A stretch of 33,300 nt of DNA from NCBI GenBank assembly GCA_036278755.1, contig DASUKL010000078.1:1-33300 (forward strand), in the 5' to 3' direction. The notes under the pieces are model-generated. The model was not told the origin of the DNA. It saw only the letters and a list, made by a program, of their open reading frames with translations, and ran no database searches. The stretch is from DASUKL01 sp036278755 (GTDB lineage Bacteria; Chloroflexota; Limnocylindria; Limnocylindrales; CSP1-4). Position numbers and translations under genes: made by a program. The number at the start of each line of letters is the position of its first letter. Positions within the stretch are counted from its first letter, which is position 1. Shown here in pieces: positions 1 to 7,671 of this stretch.

Positions 1-97
1 GCCCGGCGGCCACGACGATGACCAGGACCACGAGGAGGGCCAGCCAGCGCAGCCAGCGCCGCCTCGGCGGCGCGTCGAGATCGTCGATGAGGGTCAT
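1..97 (-). CDS. Membrane-anchored protein, N-terminal fragment
   Basis: Only the first 32 codons lie in the window; the gene runs off its left edge. The ATG at 97-95 opens a reading frame with a short acidic start (MTLIDDLDAP), a basic stretch (PPRRRWLRW) and then a hydrophobic run of about 18 residues (LALLVVLVIVVAAG and beyond). This is the layout of a signal anchor or single membrane helix with the N-terminus inside. The start is supported by a TACGTT box 6 nt upstream, the same leaderless layout seen at other genes in this window. Family and function cannot be told from so short a piece. Confidence 0.6.
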   Translation of the reverse strand, partial: MTLIDDLDAPPRRRWLRWLALLVVLVIVVAAG

Positions 98-103
98 GAC
101 GCG

Positions 104-109
104 AACGTA
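104..109 (-). promoter_or_regulatory. -10 box TACGTT for the gene starting at 97
   Basis: On the minus strand TACGTT is followed by 6 nt and then the ATG at 97. No Shine-Dalgarno sequence fits in that gap, so the transcript is probably leaderless. No convincing -35 box is seen. Confidence 0.45.
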
Positions 110-169
110 GGCCGCTCGCATGAGAGGGTACTGAGAGATCCAGGGACTCCAGGCGGCGCCCGGGTCGGC

Positions 170-308
170 CCCGATCCGGCACCCTCGGCCTCGATCCGGC
201 CCCTCGGCCTCGCTCGGGCGCCGCAGCCTCGGGTGAGCCCCGCTAGCCTCGATCCGGCCCCTCGGCCTCGGGTGAGCCCCCTGGCCTCGATGCGGCCCCT
301 GATCCTCG
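170..308 (+). repeat. Imperfect direct repeats, 24-bp core
   Basis: The core CCTCGATCCGGCCCC followed by TCGGCCTCG occurs at 189-212 and again without change at 247-270. Diverged copies lie at 170-193 and 285-308. A second module, GGTGAGCCCC, follows at 231-241 and 271-280. Copies are 38 to 58 bp apart, so this is an irregular array rather than a clean tandem repeat. Confidence 0.7.
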
Positions 309-329
309 CCGGCCCCACGGCCCCCGATC

Positions 330-694
330 TCTGGCCAAACAGTGCGGTTTCGGCACCCTTATGCCTGAGCCCCTCGACCACCACCAGGTCTTGGCCACGC
401 CGGAGCCCTTCTCAAGACCCGTTCGAGTCAGATCCGTGGCCATACCATCCGCCCAGCGCGGGTATGGCCGCGATCAGGACGTCTCCGGAGGCTCAGGGGG
501 CGACGACCCGGACCCGTTCGGATATAACTCGTCGCTGGCGGAGTATCTGGCCACGGTCGGGCCCTTCCGGACCCTCCACCCCAGGCGCGCCTCGGATAAG
601 GCGCCGTGGGCAGCGTGTTTGGCCACGACCGGGAGCGCGTGGCCGTCCAGCCTGGCCAAAGGCGCCGCCGGCGACCTATTTGGCCAAGACCGGG
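330..694 (+). repeat. Scattered 16-bp repeat around TGGCCA
   Basis: TTTGGCCACGACCGGG at 618-633 and TTTGGCCAAGACCGGG at 679-694 differ at one base. More diverged copies lie at 546-561 (TCTGGCCACGGTCGGG), about 389-404 and about 330-345. The core TGGCCA starts at 332, 392, 437, 548, 620, 653 and 681. Some spacings are close to 60 bp (332 to 392, 620 to 681). TGGCCA is common in this GC-rich DNA, so part of this could be chance. Confidence 0.45.
431..475. other. Inverted repeat / hairpin
   Basis: GGCCATACC at 438-446 and GGTATGGCC at 461-469 are perfect reverse complements around a 14-nt loop. Outside a small internal bulge the stem continues with GATC (431-434) pairing GATC (472-475). No T-run follows on either strand, so it is not a typical terminator. 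It could be a protein-binding site or an RNA stem. Confidence 0.5.
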
Positions 695-716
695 CCGAGC
701 CTCGCCTCGAACGGAC

Positions 717-2009
717 TCAGCTGCCCTCGGCGAGACCCCGCAGCCGGACCTCGAATCGGGCCCCGCCCAGCGCGCTGGCGCCGACCGCGATCGTGCCCCG
801 ATGGGCCTCGCTGATCCAGCGGGCGATGGCTAGGCCCAGGCCGCTGCCACCATCGGAGCCGGGCGCCCGCCAGAAGCGGTCGAAGACGTGGGCCCGGTCG
901 GCTTCGGGGATGCCCGGCCCATCGTCGACCACCTCGAGCGTGGCCAGGCCCTCGTCCGAGCGGACGCGGACCGCGACCTGACCGCCGGTCCGGCCGTGGC
1001 GCACGGCGTTGTCGACGAGGATCGTCACCAGCTGGCGGAGGCGGCCCGGGTCGCCCCGCAGGGGCGCCGCGCTGGGGTCGAGGTAGAGCCGGACCCCACG
1101 CGTCGCGGCCAGCGCGGCCAGGGCGTTCATGGCCTCGACCGTGACCTCGGCCAGGTCCACCGGTTGGGCCTCCAGCTGGACGGCGCCCGAGTCGGCCCGG
1201 GCCAGGAGGAGCAGCTCATCCACCAGCTCGGTCATGTGGCGGCTCTCGGCATCGATGTCGTCGAGGGCATCGCCCACAGCGGCCACCGGCTCCTGGGGGT
1301 GGCGGCGAAGGTGCTCCACGCTGGCCCGCACGACGGCCAGGGGCGTCCGCAGCTCATGGCTGGCGTCGGCCGCGAACTCCCGCTGGTGGCGCAGCGATTC
1401 GCGGATCGGCACCAGGGCCCGGCCGGCGTAGACCGCCCCGCCGGCCATAGCCACGCCCAGGGCGATGATCCCGCCCAGGCCCAGGATCAGCACCAGCAGG
1501 TCGAGGGTCCGCTGCTCGGCGCTTCGATCGCCCACGACCTGGACCACGAACGTCTGCCCGCCGGCCAGGACCGGCTCACTCAAGACGCGGCTGGGCGTCT
1601 GGCCCAGGGTCACCTCGCGGACGTCCAGCCTGCCCTGACGGGCGGCGGTCAGGCCGCTCGTCACGGGCAGGCCCAGCCGCAGCTCCACCGACGAGGCGAA
1701 GACCCGGCCGTCAGGCGCGACGACGATGGCGAAGGTGCCCGAGGCCGGGCCGCCGAAGGTCAGGGCCAGTGGGCCGCGGTCAGCCAGGAACGGGTCCGCC
1801 CGGAGGCCGTCGGCCACGATCTGGGCCCGCTGGACCAGTTGATCGGTGCCCGCCGAGTCGAGCACGCCGCGGACCGCGACATAGAGCGCTCCGCCCAGGG
1901 CCACGAGGATGGCCAGGGTGATGAGGCCGCTCCAGGCCACAAGCTGCCAGCGGACGCGATGGAGCAGCCGGGCATCGGGGAGGCGCTCCGCCTTGTCCTC
2001 GGCGGTCAC
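717..2009 (-). CDS. Two-component sensor histidine kinase
   Basis: This 430-residue membrane kinase senses an unknown signal and phosphorylates the response regulator encoded just upstream. Two membrane helices (about 24-46 and 170-196) flank an extracytoplasmic sensor of about 120 residues. A very short linker, not a full HAMP domain, leads to the H box FAADASHELRTPL with the phospho-accepting H218. The ATPase domain shows the N box (LVDNAVRHG, N334), G1 (DDGPGIPE, 362-369), the F box (FDRFWRA) and G2 (GSGLGLAIA). The start is the GTG at 2009, which overlaps the regulator's stop codon as GTGA and implies translational coupling. A longer frame runs back to 2198 but lies wholly inside the regulator gene and was not used. 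Confidence 0.93.
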   Translation of the reverse strand: MTAEDKAERLPDARLLHRVRWQLVAWSGLITLAILVALGGALYVAVRGVLDSAGTDQLVQRAQIVADGLRADPFLADRGPLALTFGGPASGTFAIVVAPDGRVFASSVELRLGLPVTSGLTAARQGRLDVREVTLGQTPSRVLSEPVLAGGQTFVVQVVGDRSAEQRTLDLLVLILGLGGIIALGVAMAGGAVYAGRALVPIRESLRHQREFAADASHELRTPLAVVRASVEHLRRHPQEPVAAVGDALDDIDAESRHMTELVDELLLLARADSGAVQLEAQPVDLAEVTVEAMNALAALAATRGVRLYLDPSAAPLRGDPGRLRQLVTILVDNAVRHGRTGGQVAVRVRSDEGLATLEVVDDGPGIPEADRAHVFDRFWRAPGSDGGSGLGLAIARWISEAHRGTIAVGASALGGARFEVRLRGLAEGS

Positions 2010-2683
2010 GAGGGCAGCGCCAGGCGGTAGCCCACCCCGCGGACGGTCACGATCCGCTCGGCCGCGTCGCCCAGTTTGGCCCGCAGGTAGTGGACGTAGG
2101 TGTCCACCGCATTGAGGGTCACCGCCACGCCGGAGGGCCAGGCATGATCCAGCAGCTGATCCCGGCTCAGGACCTGGCCTGCATGCCGGAGCAGGCATTC
2201 GAGGAGGGCGAACTCGCGCGGGCTGAGCTCTACGGGCCGGCCGGCCACGGTCACCAGGCGGCTGCCCTCGTCGAGGACGATGGGCCCGTTCACCAGCCGG
2301 CCCACCTCGGGCGAGGGCAGGCTTGCCGCCCGTCGGACCAGAGCCCGCAGGCGCGCCGCCAGCTCGTCATAGGCGAACGGCTTGACGAGGTAGTCGTCGG
2401 CCCCGGAGTCGAGGCCCAGGACCCGGTCGCCGACCGTGTCCCGGGCGGTCAGCATGAGGATCGGCAGACGGGCCCCGGCCGCGCGCAGCCGGCGGGCCAC
2501 CTCGAGCCCCGAGCCGTCAGGCAGGCCGATGTCGAGGACGATGGCATCGAGCCCCGGCAAGCGGGCCAGATCGAGCCCCGTCCGGGCATCGAGGGCGGAC
2601 TCCACGACGTGGCGGTCCTCCTCCAGCATCCGCCGTAGGATCCGATTGAGGCGTCGATCGTCCTCGACGATCAGGATGTGCAC
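2006..2683 (-). CDS. OmpR/PhoB-family response regulator
   Basis: A 225-residue DNA-binding regulator paired with the adjacent kinase. The receiver domain (1-118) shows the acidic pocket EDD (7-9), phospho-acceptor D51 in VLDIGLPDG, T79 and K101 in LVKPF. A winged-helix domain (about 125-222) carries SPREFALLECLL and ends in the usual RGVGYRL. The GTG start at 2683 is preceded by GGAGG 8-9 nt upstream. Targets are unknown; the overlap with the kinase gene makes them one operon. Confidence 0.95.
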   Translation of the reverse strand: MHILIVEDDRRLNRILRRMLEEDRHVVESALDARTGLDLARLPGLDAIVLDIGLPDGSGLEVARRLRAAGARLPILMLTARDTVGDRVLGLDSGADDYLVKPFAYDELAARLRALVRRAASLPSPEVGRLVNGPIVLDEGSRLVTVAGRPVELSPREFALLECLLRHAGQVLSRDQLLDHAWPSGVAVTLNAVDTYVHYLRAKLGDAAERIVTVRGVGYRLALPS

Positions 2684-2830
2684 GGGTCGCCCCTCCGGGT
2701 CATGGCCTGCGGTGCCAGGCTGGGACCCGTTCGAGCCCCCTGGCGCCGCCTGCGAGCCGCCCCGATGCTAGGCCGGGCCGCTGTGACCTGCCTGAGAGCC
2801 CCGCGCCTCGCCCGCGGGCCCGACCGGCCG

Positions 2831-2886
2831 AGGCGCGCCCCGCTCGGCTTAGGCGCCCCGCTCGGCTTAGGCGCCCCGCCCGGCTT
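2831..2886. repeat. 18-bp tandem repeat over the aminopeptidase stop codon
   Basis: AGGCGCCCCGCTCGGCTT at 2851-2868 is followed directly by AGGCGCCCCGCCCGGCTT at 2869-2886 and preceded by a 20-bp variant, AGGCGCGCCCCGCTCGGCTT, at 2831-2850. The minus-strand TAA stop of the aminopeptidase (2869-2867) sits on a unit boundary, and a second identical TAA lies 18 bp on at 2851-2849. The array therefore straddles the 3' end of the gene. Confidence 0.8.
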
Positions 2887-4396
2887 CGGTGCTCGCCTCG
2901 GCCGCACCGCGCAGGGCCAGCTCGACGAGCGTGGCGTGGGAGACGCCGGTCGCGCCCCGTGCCGCCCAGGGTCGGGCGTGGCGCAGGTAGGCCGTGCCGG
3001 CGATGTCGAGGTGGACCCACGGCACGGTCCGGAACTCGCGCAGGAACATGCCGCTCTTGATGAGGCTCCCCTCCGCGCCGAACGAGTTGCGGATGTCGGC
3101 GTACCAGCTGTCCATGTCCTTGCGGTACTCGTCGGCGAAGGGGATGCGCCAGATGCGCTCGCCCTGGGCCGCGCCGGCCGCCACGACGTCGTCCCACCAC
3201 GCATCGGACGTCCCGAAGCCGCCGGTCACCATGTCGCCGAAGGCCCGGGCCACGGCCCCCGTGAGGGTCGCCACGTCGACCAGGTGGGTGGCTCCCAGGC
3301 GCTCGGCATAGGTCATCGCGTCGCCCAGGATGAGACGGCCCTCGGCGTCCGTGTTGTTGACCTCGACCGACATGCCGTTGAGGGCCCGGACGACGTCGCC
3401 GGGTCGGGTGGCGTGGGAGCCGGGCATGTTCTCCACGGCCGGCGCCAGGGCCAGCAGCGGCAGGTCGGGGGCCAGGGCGTGGGCCGTGGCGATGGCGCTG
3501 ATGACCGTGCAGGCACCGGTCTTGTCCATCTTCATCTCTTCCATCCGGTCGGCCGGCTTGATGCTGATGCCGCCCGAGTCGAAGGTCACGCCCTTGCCCA
3601 CGAGGGCCAGCAGCCGGCCCCGGGCATCGCGGGCCTCCCCTGCCCCGGCCCGCATGACGATGAGGCGCGGCGGCACGTCCGAGCCCCGGCCCACGGCCAT
3701 GAACATGCCCATCCCCAGCTCGGTCGCCTGCTCCGGGCCCAGGACGTCGATCTGGAGGCCGCTGGCCCGGGCGATGGCCGTGGCCTCGTCGGCCAGGACC
3801 TCGGGGCTGATGTCGTTACTGGCCCGCTGGGCCAGGGTCCGGGCCCGCTCGGCGCCTTCGCCCAGGATGCGGCCCCGCTCGGCGGCGGCACCAAGGACCG
3901 CCATGTCGCCGCCGGGGGCGACGAGGATCAGCTCATCGAGCGCCGGCGGACCGTCCGGGCGCGCCTGGCGGTAGATCGCGGCCGGGTCGTAGGCGCCCTC
4001 CACGACGCCCCGGACGACGAGCATGGCCAGCGCCTCACGGCCGAGCTCGGGCGACGTGGCGTCAGGCAGCAGCACGGCTAAGCGGCGCACGGCCAGCCCG
4101 GCCAGGCGGCGCTCGGCCACGGCCCCGTAACGGTAGGCCACGAGCTGGTCGAGGTCGCCGGCCGGGCCCACGCCCAGGGCCTGGATCCAGGCCGCGCCCA
4201 GGCCGGTAGCCCGGACCACGACGCCCGACCAGCGCTCGTCCTTCAGCTGACCCAGATCGCGGTGGGCGGCCAGGGCGCCGTCGAGGCGACGATCGAGCTC
4301 GCCGAACGCCTCACTGGGCGCTCCACCCGCCAGGGGGATGGTCAGGACATCGGCGGCGACCTCCCAGGGCTGGGCATCGACGACTCGGATCTGCAT
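2867..4396 (-). CDS. pepA: Leucyl aminopeptidase, M17 family
   Basis: Cytosolic dizinc aminopeptidase that removes N-terminal residues from peptides. At 509 residues it has the normal family length. The catalytic domain shows VGKGVTFDSGG (K268, D273), a catalytic K280 in GGISIKP, D291 in MKMDKTGA and the family signature NNTDAEGRL (D350, E352, R354), which match the metal-binding and catalytic residues of E. coli PepA. The N-terminal domain (1-180) is more variable. The ATG start has AAGGAG 9 nt upstream. The leader carries three 19-bp repeats and the stop codon lies inside another tandem repeat. It is transcribed alone or as a distal partner of the upstream membrane protein (173-bp gap). Confidence 0.95.
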   Translation of the reverse strand: MQIRVVDAQPWEVAADVLTIPLAGGAPSEAFGELDRRLDGALAAHRDLGQLKDERWSGVVVRATGLGAAWIQALGVGPAGDLDQLVAYRYGAVAERRLAGLAVRRLAVLLPDATSPELGREALAMLVVRGVVEGAYDPAAIYRQARPDGPPALDELILVAPGGDMAVLGAAAERGRILGEGAERARTLAQRASNDISPEVLADEATAIARASGLQIDVLGPEQATELGMGMFMAVGRGSDVPPRLIVMRAGAGEARDARGRLLALVGKGVTFDSGGISIKPADRMEEMKMDKTGACTVISAIATAHALAPDLPLLALAPAVENMPGSHATRPGDVVRALNGMSVEVNNTDAEGRLILGDAMTYAERLGATHLVDVATLTGAVARAFGDMVTGGFGTSDAWWDDVVAAGAAQGERIWRIPFADEYRKDMDSWYADIRNSFGAEGSLIKSGMFLREFRTVPWVHLDIAGTAYLRHARPWAARGATGVSHATLVELALRGAAEASTEAGRGA

Positions 4397-4411
4397 CGGG
4401 ACCGGCTCCTT

Positions 4412-4468
4412 CGGTGGACGACCAGGGGTTCGGTGGACGACCAGGGGTTCGCTGGACGACCAGGGGCT
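4412..4468. repeat. Three tandem 19-bp repeats in the pepA leader
   Basis: CGGTGGACGACCAGGGGTT occurs at 4412-4430 and 4431-4449 without change, and as CGCTGGACGACCAGGGGCT at 4450-4468. The array begins right upstream of the pepA ribosome-binding site. The core TGGACGACCA is nearly self-complementary (TGG...CCA around CG), so each unit could be an operator half or full site. Its position fits binding of a regulator or an effect on the leader RNA. Confidence 0.85.
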
Positions 4469-4569
4469 GTCGGGGCCGCATGGGCGATCGCGTCACAAGG
4501 TCGGATGGGGGCCCGGGGAGACGGCCGCAACGATGCGGCGGCAGCGGGCCGACGGTCAGCAGGCGGCAG

Positions 4570-5541
4570 TCAGTGTACCGCCAGGGCAGCGTCGGTGAGC
4601 CGCCCCCGGGCCACGTCGATGTCGATCAGGGCCTGGGTCAGGCCGCTCTGGGCGATGTCCCCGACGATCACCACCAGGCCCTGGGTGTCCTTGGGCAGGG
4701 CGGCTTTGGCCGTGTCGAGGGCCGTGATGGCCGAGCGTAGCGAGGCCGTCACCCGACCGTGCGACGCGGCCAGCAGCTTGTAGACCTTCTGGAGGGCCAG
4801 GTCGTAGCTCCGATCCAGGCCGATCCAGGCGTCGATGGTCGAGGTGTCGGTGCCGACATCGGCCAGCTGGTCGCGGATGTCGCCGGCCTGGTCGAGCGTA
4901 CTGAGGGGCTTCTCGAGGGCCGACAGGGCCTGGTTGTACCTGCCGGCGCTGCCCAGCTCGGCGGCGACGATCGTCTGCTGGTCGTGGCTGGTCAGGAGGT
5001 CCATGAGGCGTATCGTCGGCACGGCCCGGGCCGACACCGTGGCCCAGTCGCTGGCCACGGGCGAGACGGCATGGATGGCCGCGTCGATGGTGGTCAGCCG
5101 CTGGCGCGTGCCGCCGCCGAGGGCGCTCGCGTCCGGTCCATAGGGCAGGGCCCGGAAGGCCGCCGCCAGCTGACTGGCATAGCGCTCGCTATCCAGGACC
5201 AGCTGGTCACCCGCATCGAGGGCCGCGGTCACCTTGTCACTCTCCCTGTCGCGGAGGGCCACGAGGGCCTTCCGGCCCAGGTCGGAGAGCTGCGCCACCT
5301 GCTGCTGAAGGGCCACGATGCCGGTCCGGAAGGCCACGATCCGGGGCGCCATCTGGGCATCGGCCCGAGCCGTGAGCTCGGGCCGGCTGGCATCGCCGGG
5401 CGGGTGGGCGGCACCTTGGATGACGCCCGCCGAGCCGACGCTGATGGCCAGCGCGACGAGGACCCACAGCACGGCCCGGCCGGCCGCGACCAGGGCCGAG
5501 CGCAGGGCCGCAAGGTGCACGGGCAGGACAGCGCTGCGCAT
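4570..5541 (-). CDS. Membrane-anchored helical protein, unknown function
   Basis: I do not recognise this 323-residue protein. After a short N-terminus there is one membrane helix (about residues 17-40, AGRAVLWVLVALAISVGSAG). The rest appears to be an alpha-helical extracytoplasmic domain rich in Ala, Leu, Asp and Gln with no cysteines and no obvious catalytic motif. The chosen ATG at 5541 is supported by a TAGACT box 7 nt upstream; longer frames to 5574 or 5628 would run into the divergent adenosine deaminase gene. It is divergent from adenosine deaminase and 173 bp ahead of pepA. Confidence 0.75.
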   Translation of the reverse strand: MRSAVLPVHLAALRSALVAAGRAVLWVLVALAISVGSAGVIQGAAHPPGDASRPELTARADAQMAPRIVAFRTGIVALQQQVAQLSDLGRKALVALRDRESDKVTAALDAGDQLVLDSERYASQLAAAFRALPYGPDASALGGGTRQRLTTIDAAIHAVSPVASDWATVSARAVPTIRLMDLLTSHDQQTIVAAELGSAGRYNQALSALEKPLSTLDQAGDIRDQLADVGTDTSTIDAWIGLDRSYDLALQKVYKLLAASHGRVTASLRSAITALDTAKAALPKDTQGLVVIVGDIAQSGLTQALIDIDVARGRLTDAALAVH

Positions 5542-5548
5542 CGGCCGC

Positions 5549-5554
5549 AGTCTA
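5549..5554 (-). promoter_or_regulatory. -10 box TAGACT for the gene starting at 5541
   Basis: TAGACT lies 7 nt before the ATG at 5541 on the minus strand and there is no ribosome-binding site. It is 14 bp from the opposing TACCAT box of the deaminase gene, so the two promoters share one short divergent region. Confidence 0.5.
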
Positions 5555-5568
5555 CCCGTCGGCCTGAC

Positions 5569-5574
5569 TACCAT
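5569..5574 (+). promoter_or_regulatory. -10 box TACCAT for adenosine deaminase
   Basis: TACCAT is 8 nt before the ATG at 5583. No Shine-Dalgarno sequence is present, which fits a leaderless or near-leaderless transcript. Confidence 0.45.
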
Positions 5575-5582
5575 CCCCGACG

Positions 5583-6773
5583 ATGGAGCCGATGAGGAAG
5601 CCGACGCCGGAGGCCACGCCCTCGCCACTGGCCGTCTTCCGTTCCCTGCCCAAGGCCGAGCTGCACCTCCACCTCGATGGCGCCCTGCGGCCGGCCACGG
5701 CCCTCGAGCTAGGGCGCGAGCGGCGGCTGCCCGAGCTCGCGGGGCTCGACCTCCATGCGGTCCGGCGCCGCCTCGAGGCGCCCCTGCCCTGCCGCGACCA
5801 GGCCGAGCTGCTGCGGGCCTTCGACCTGCCGGTGGCCATCCTCCAGGACGCCGAGAGCCTGGCCCGGGTCGCCCGCGAGCTCGTCCTCGACCTCGCCGCC
5901 GACGGCATCGTCTACGCCGAGATCCGCTGGGCCCCCGGGCTCCACACGCGGCGCGGCCTGAGCCTGCGCGACGGCATCGCCGCCGTCGTCGACGGGGTCA
6001 GGGCCGGCGTCGCGGCCGTCGCCGACGTCGCGGCCGTCGCCGGCGTCGCGGCCCCGCCCACCGACACGGCTTCCGCGGCCGCTGCCGACGCTTCAGCCTC
6101 GGCGCGACGCTCGGACGGGATCCCGCCCATCGCCGTGCGCCTCATCGCCGTGGCCATGCGCTCGGCCGAGCTCGAGGTCAGCGAACGGGTCGCCCGGGCG
6201 GCCGTCGACCGGCTCGCCGACGGCCTTACCGGCTTCGACCTGGCGGGGCCGGAGGCCGCCTTCCCTGACGTCCGGCCCCATGCTCCAGCCTTCGCCATCG
6301 CCCGCTCGGGCGGCCTGGGCATCACCGTCCACGCCGCCGAATGGGGCGGGGCCGACCAGGTCCGGCGGGCCCTGGCCATCGATCCCTGGCGCATCGCTCA
6401 TGGCGCGCCGGCGGCCGACGATCCGGCCCTCATGGCCCTGCTGCGCGAGCGCGACATCACCCTCGACGTCTGCCCCACGAGCAACTGGCAGGCCGGCCTC
6501 GTGCCTCGCCTGGCCCTCCACCCCCTCCCCCGCCTGATCGCCGCGGGCGTGCCGACCAGCCTCTCGACCGACGATCCGACCGTCAGCGCCGTGACGCTCA
6601 GCGAGGAATACCGGCGGGCCCACGACATCCTGGGCCTCGACCTGCCGACGCTCGCGGCGCTCGACCGCCAGGCCCTCCGGGCAGCCTTCTTGCAGCACGA
6701 CGAGACCCTGCGGGCTGCGCTCCAGGAGCGCCTCGAGACCTACCTCCAGGCCACGGCCGGCTGGCAGGCTTGA
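5583..6773 (+). CDS. add: Adenosine deaminase family protein
   Basis: Zinc-dependent hydrolase that deaminates adenosine (or a related adenine derivative) in purine salvage. The TIM-barrel motifs are complete: KAELHLHLDGALRP (zinc ligands H28 and H30), TVHAAEWGG (H250 ligand, catalytic E253), RIAHG (H273), CPTSN and STDDP (D330 ligand, D331). The length of 396 residues exceeds the usual 330-350 because of an Ala/Val-rich insert at about 141-179, partly encoded by an 18-bp DNA repeat. Substrate cannot be told apart from adenine or aminofutalosine from sequence alone. The gene converges on the HAD phosphatase gene. Confidence 0.9.
   Translation: MEPMRKPTPEATPSPLAVFRSLPKAELHLHLDGALRPATALELGRERRLPELAGLDLHAVRRRLEAPLPCRDQAELLRAFDLPVAILQDAESLARVARELVLDLAADGIVYAEIRWAPGLHTRRGLSLRDGIAAVVDGVRAGVAAVADVAAVAGVAAPPTDTASAAAADASASARRSDGIPPIAVRLIAVAMRSAELEVSERVARAAVDRLADGLTGFDLAGPEAAFPDVRPHAPAFAIARSGGLGITVHAAEWGGADQVRRALAIDPWRIAHGAPAADDPALMALLRERDITLDVCPTSNWQAGLVPRLALHPLPRLIAAGVPTSLSTDDPTVSAVTLSEEYRRAHDILGLDLPTLAALDRQALRAAFLQHDETLRAALQERLETYLQATAGWQA
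6009..6053 (+). repeat. 18-bp repeat, 2.5 copies, inside the deaminase gene
   Basis: GTCGCGGCCGTCGCCGAC (6009-6026) is followed by GTCGCGGCCGTCGCCGGC (6027-6044) and a half copy (6045-6053). It encodes the repeated VAAVAD/VAAVAG pattern and explains the first part of the extra low-complexity segment. Confidence 0.85.
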
Positions 6774-6788
6774 GGCCCCGGCAGGGCG

Positions 6789-6804
6789 GCCGCAGGGGTG
6801 CGGT
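6789..6804. terminator. Possible convergent terminator hairpin
   Basis: GCCGCA, a GGGG loop and TGCGGT form a 6-bp stem with one G-U pair in the 30-bp gap between two convergent genes. There is no T-run. The position is the main support. Confidence 0.3.
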
Positions 6805-7637
6805 CAGGCCTCCCGACTGGTGTCCCCGGCCAGGGCCGCAAGGGCCCGTTCCAGGCCCGCGGCGTCGGCCGCGACGACCGTCGGCCGATCCCCGGCGTCG
6901 GCGGCCTCGACCTCGTCCGCACTGGTCACCCCGGTCAATATGAGGATCGACCGAGCGCCCACCCGGCGGGCCGCGGCGATGTCCGTGCGCAGCCCGTCGC
7001 CGACCACGACCGCCTCCCGGACCGGACGCCCGGCCAGGGCCGCGGCTGCCTCGAAGAGGTGCGGCTCCGGCTTGCCGACGACGAGGTCAGGCTCGCGGCC
7101 GGCGGCCACGGCCACCGCAGCCACCATCGTCCCCGCCCCGGCCATCAGCCCGCCCTCGGTGGGGAAGACGTGATCGCGGTTCGTGGCCACGAAGGTCGCC
7201 CCGTCGCGCACGGCCGCCGCGGCCACGCTCAGGCGTTCGTAGCTCAGGGCGAAGTCCACTCCGACGACCAGCGACCCAGGGCCCGCCGCCAGGCCGTGCC
7301 GGGTGGGGGCCAGGACGCGCAGCCCGACGTCCCGCAGCTCGCGCCCGAGGCCCGGTCCACCGAGGACCATGGTCCGTCCCGAGGCGCACCAGCGCGGCCT
7401 GTCGCCGGCCAGGACGAGGGCCGTGGCCCGGGCCGCGGTGACGATGCGCCGTGCGTCGACCGGGGCGCCCAGGGCCGCCAGGCGGGCGGCGTACTCGGCC
7501 CGGTGAGCCCGCGAATTGTTGGTGGCGTAGACGATGAGGTCGCCGGCCGCGGCGCGCCGGGCGAGGGCCGCGGCCACCCCGGGTACGGGCTGACGGCCGC
7601 GGTAGACGACGCCGTCGAGGTCGACGATGAGGAACAC
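6804..7637 (-). CDS. NagD-like HAD-IIA sugar/glycerol phosphatase
   Basis: A 277-residue haloacid-dehalogenase phosphatase of the NagD / phosphoglycolate phosphatase type, probably acting on small phosphorylated metabolites in the cytosol. Motif I is DLDGVVYRG (nucleophile D6, acid D8), motif II YATNNS (T39), the cap domain spans about 60-180, motif III is VVGKP (K189) and motif IV VVVGDGLRTDI (D214, D219). The GTG start at 7637 puts motif I at the usual place right after the N-terminus and has a TACCAT box 6 nt upstream. A longer frame to 7802 adds only non-homologous sequence and overlaps the divergent promoter region. Confidence 0.9.
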   Translation of the reverse strand: MFLIVDLDGVVYRGRQPVPGVAAALARRAAAGDLIVYATNNSRAHRAEYAARLAALGAPVDARRIVTAARATALVLAGDRPRWCASGRTMVLGGPGLGRELRDVGLRVLAPTRHGLAAGPGSLVVGVDFALSYERLSVAAAAVRDGATFVATNRDHVFPTEGGLMAGAGTMVAAVAVAAGREPDLVVGKPEPHLFEAAAALAGRPVREAVVVGDGLRTDIAAARRVGARSILILTGVTSADEVEAADAGDRPTVVAADAAGLERALAALAGDTSREA

Positions 7638-7643
7638 GGCCAG

Positions 7644-7649
7644 ATGGTA
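7644..7649 (-). promoter_or_regulatory. -10 box TACCAT for the HAD phosphatase
   Basis: TACCAT precedes the GTG at 7637 by 6 nt on the minus strand, with no room for a ribosome-binding site. It supports both the GTG start and a leaderless transcript. Confidence 0.5.
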
Positions 7650-7671
7650 GGGCCCGCCAGCGCCCAGCCGC

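Larger units (their letters stand above)
98..716. other. Non-coding tract with decayed repeats
   Basis: About 620 bp between the membrane protein and the histidine kinase hold no believable gene: the open frames have Arg/Pro/Ser-rich shadow compositions and no domain. The left half (170-308) is built of imperfect CCTCGATCCGGCC-type direct repeats. The right half (330-694) holds seven copies of the palindromic hexamer TGGCCA, five of them inside a degenerate 16-mer, plus a perfect inverted repeat at 438-469. It may be a decayed intergenic repeat array or an unrecognised structured RNA. No tRNA or known riboswitch was found. Confidence 0.6.

Noticed and set aside
170..694. CRISPR array
   Set aside because: The repeats differ in sequence and spacing, are not separated by unique spacers of equal length, and no cas genes are present.
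888..2030. Open frame of 380 codons opposite the histidine kinase
   Set aside because: Shadow of the kinase gene; no start signal or domain.
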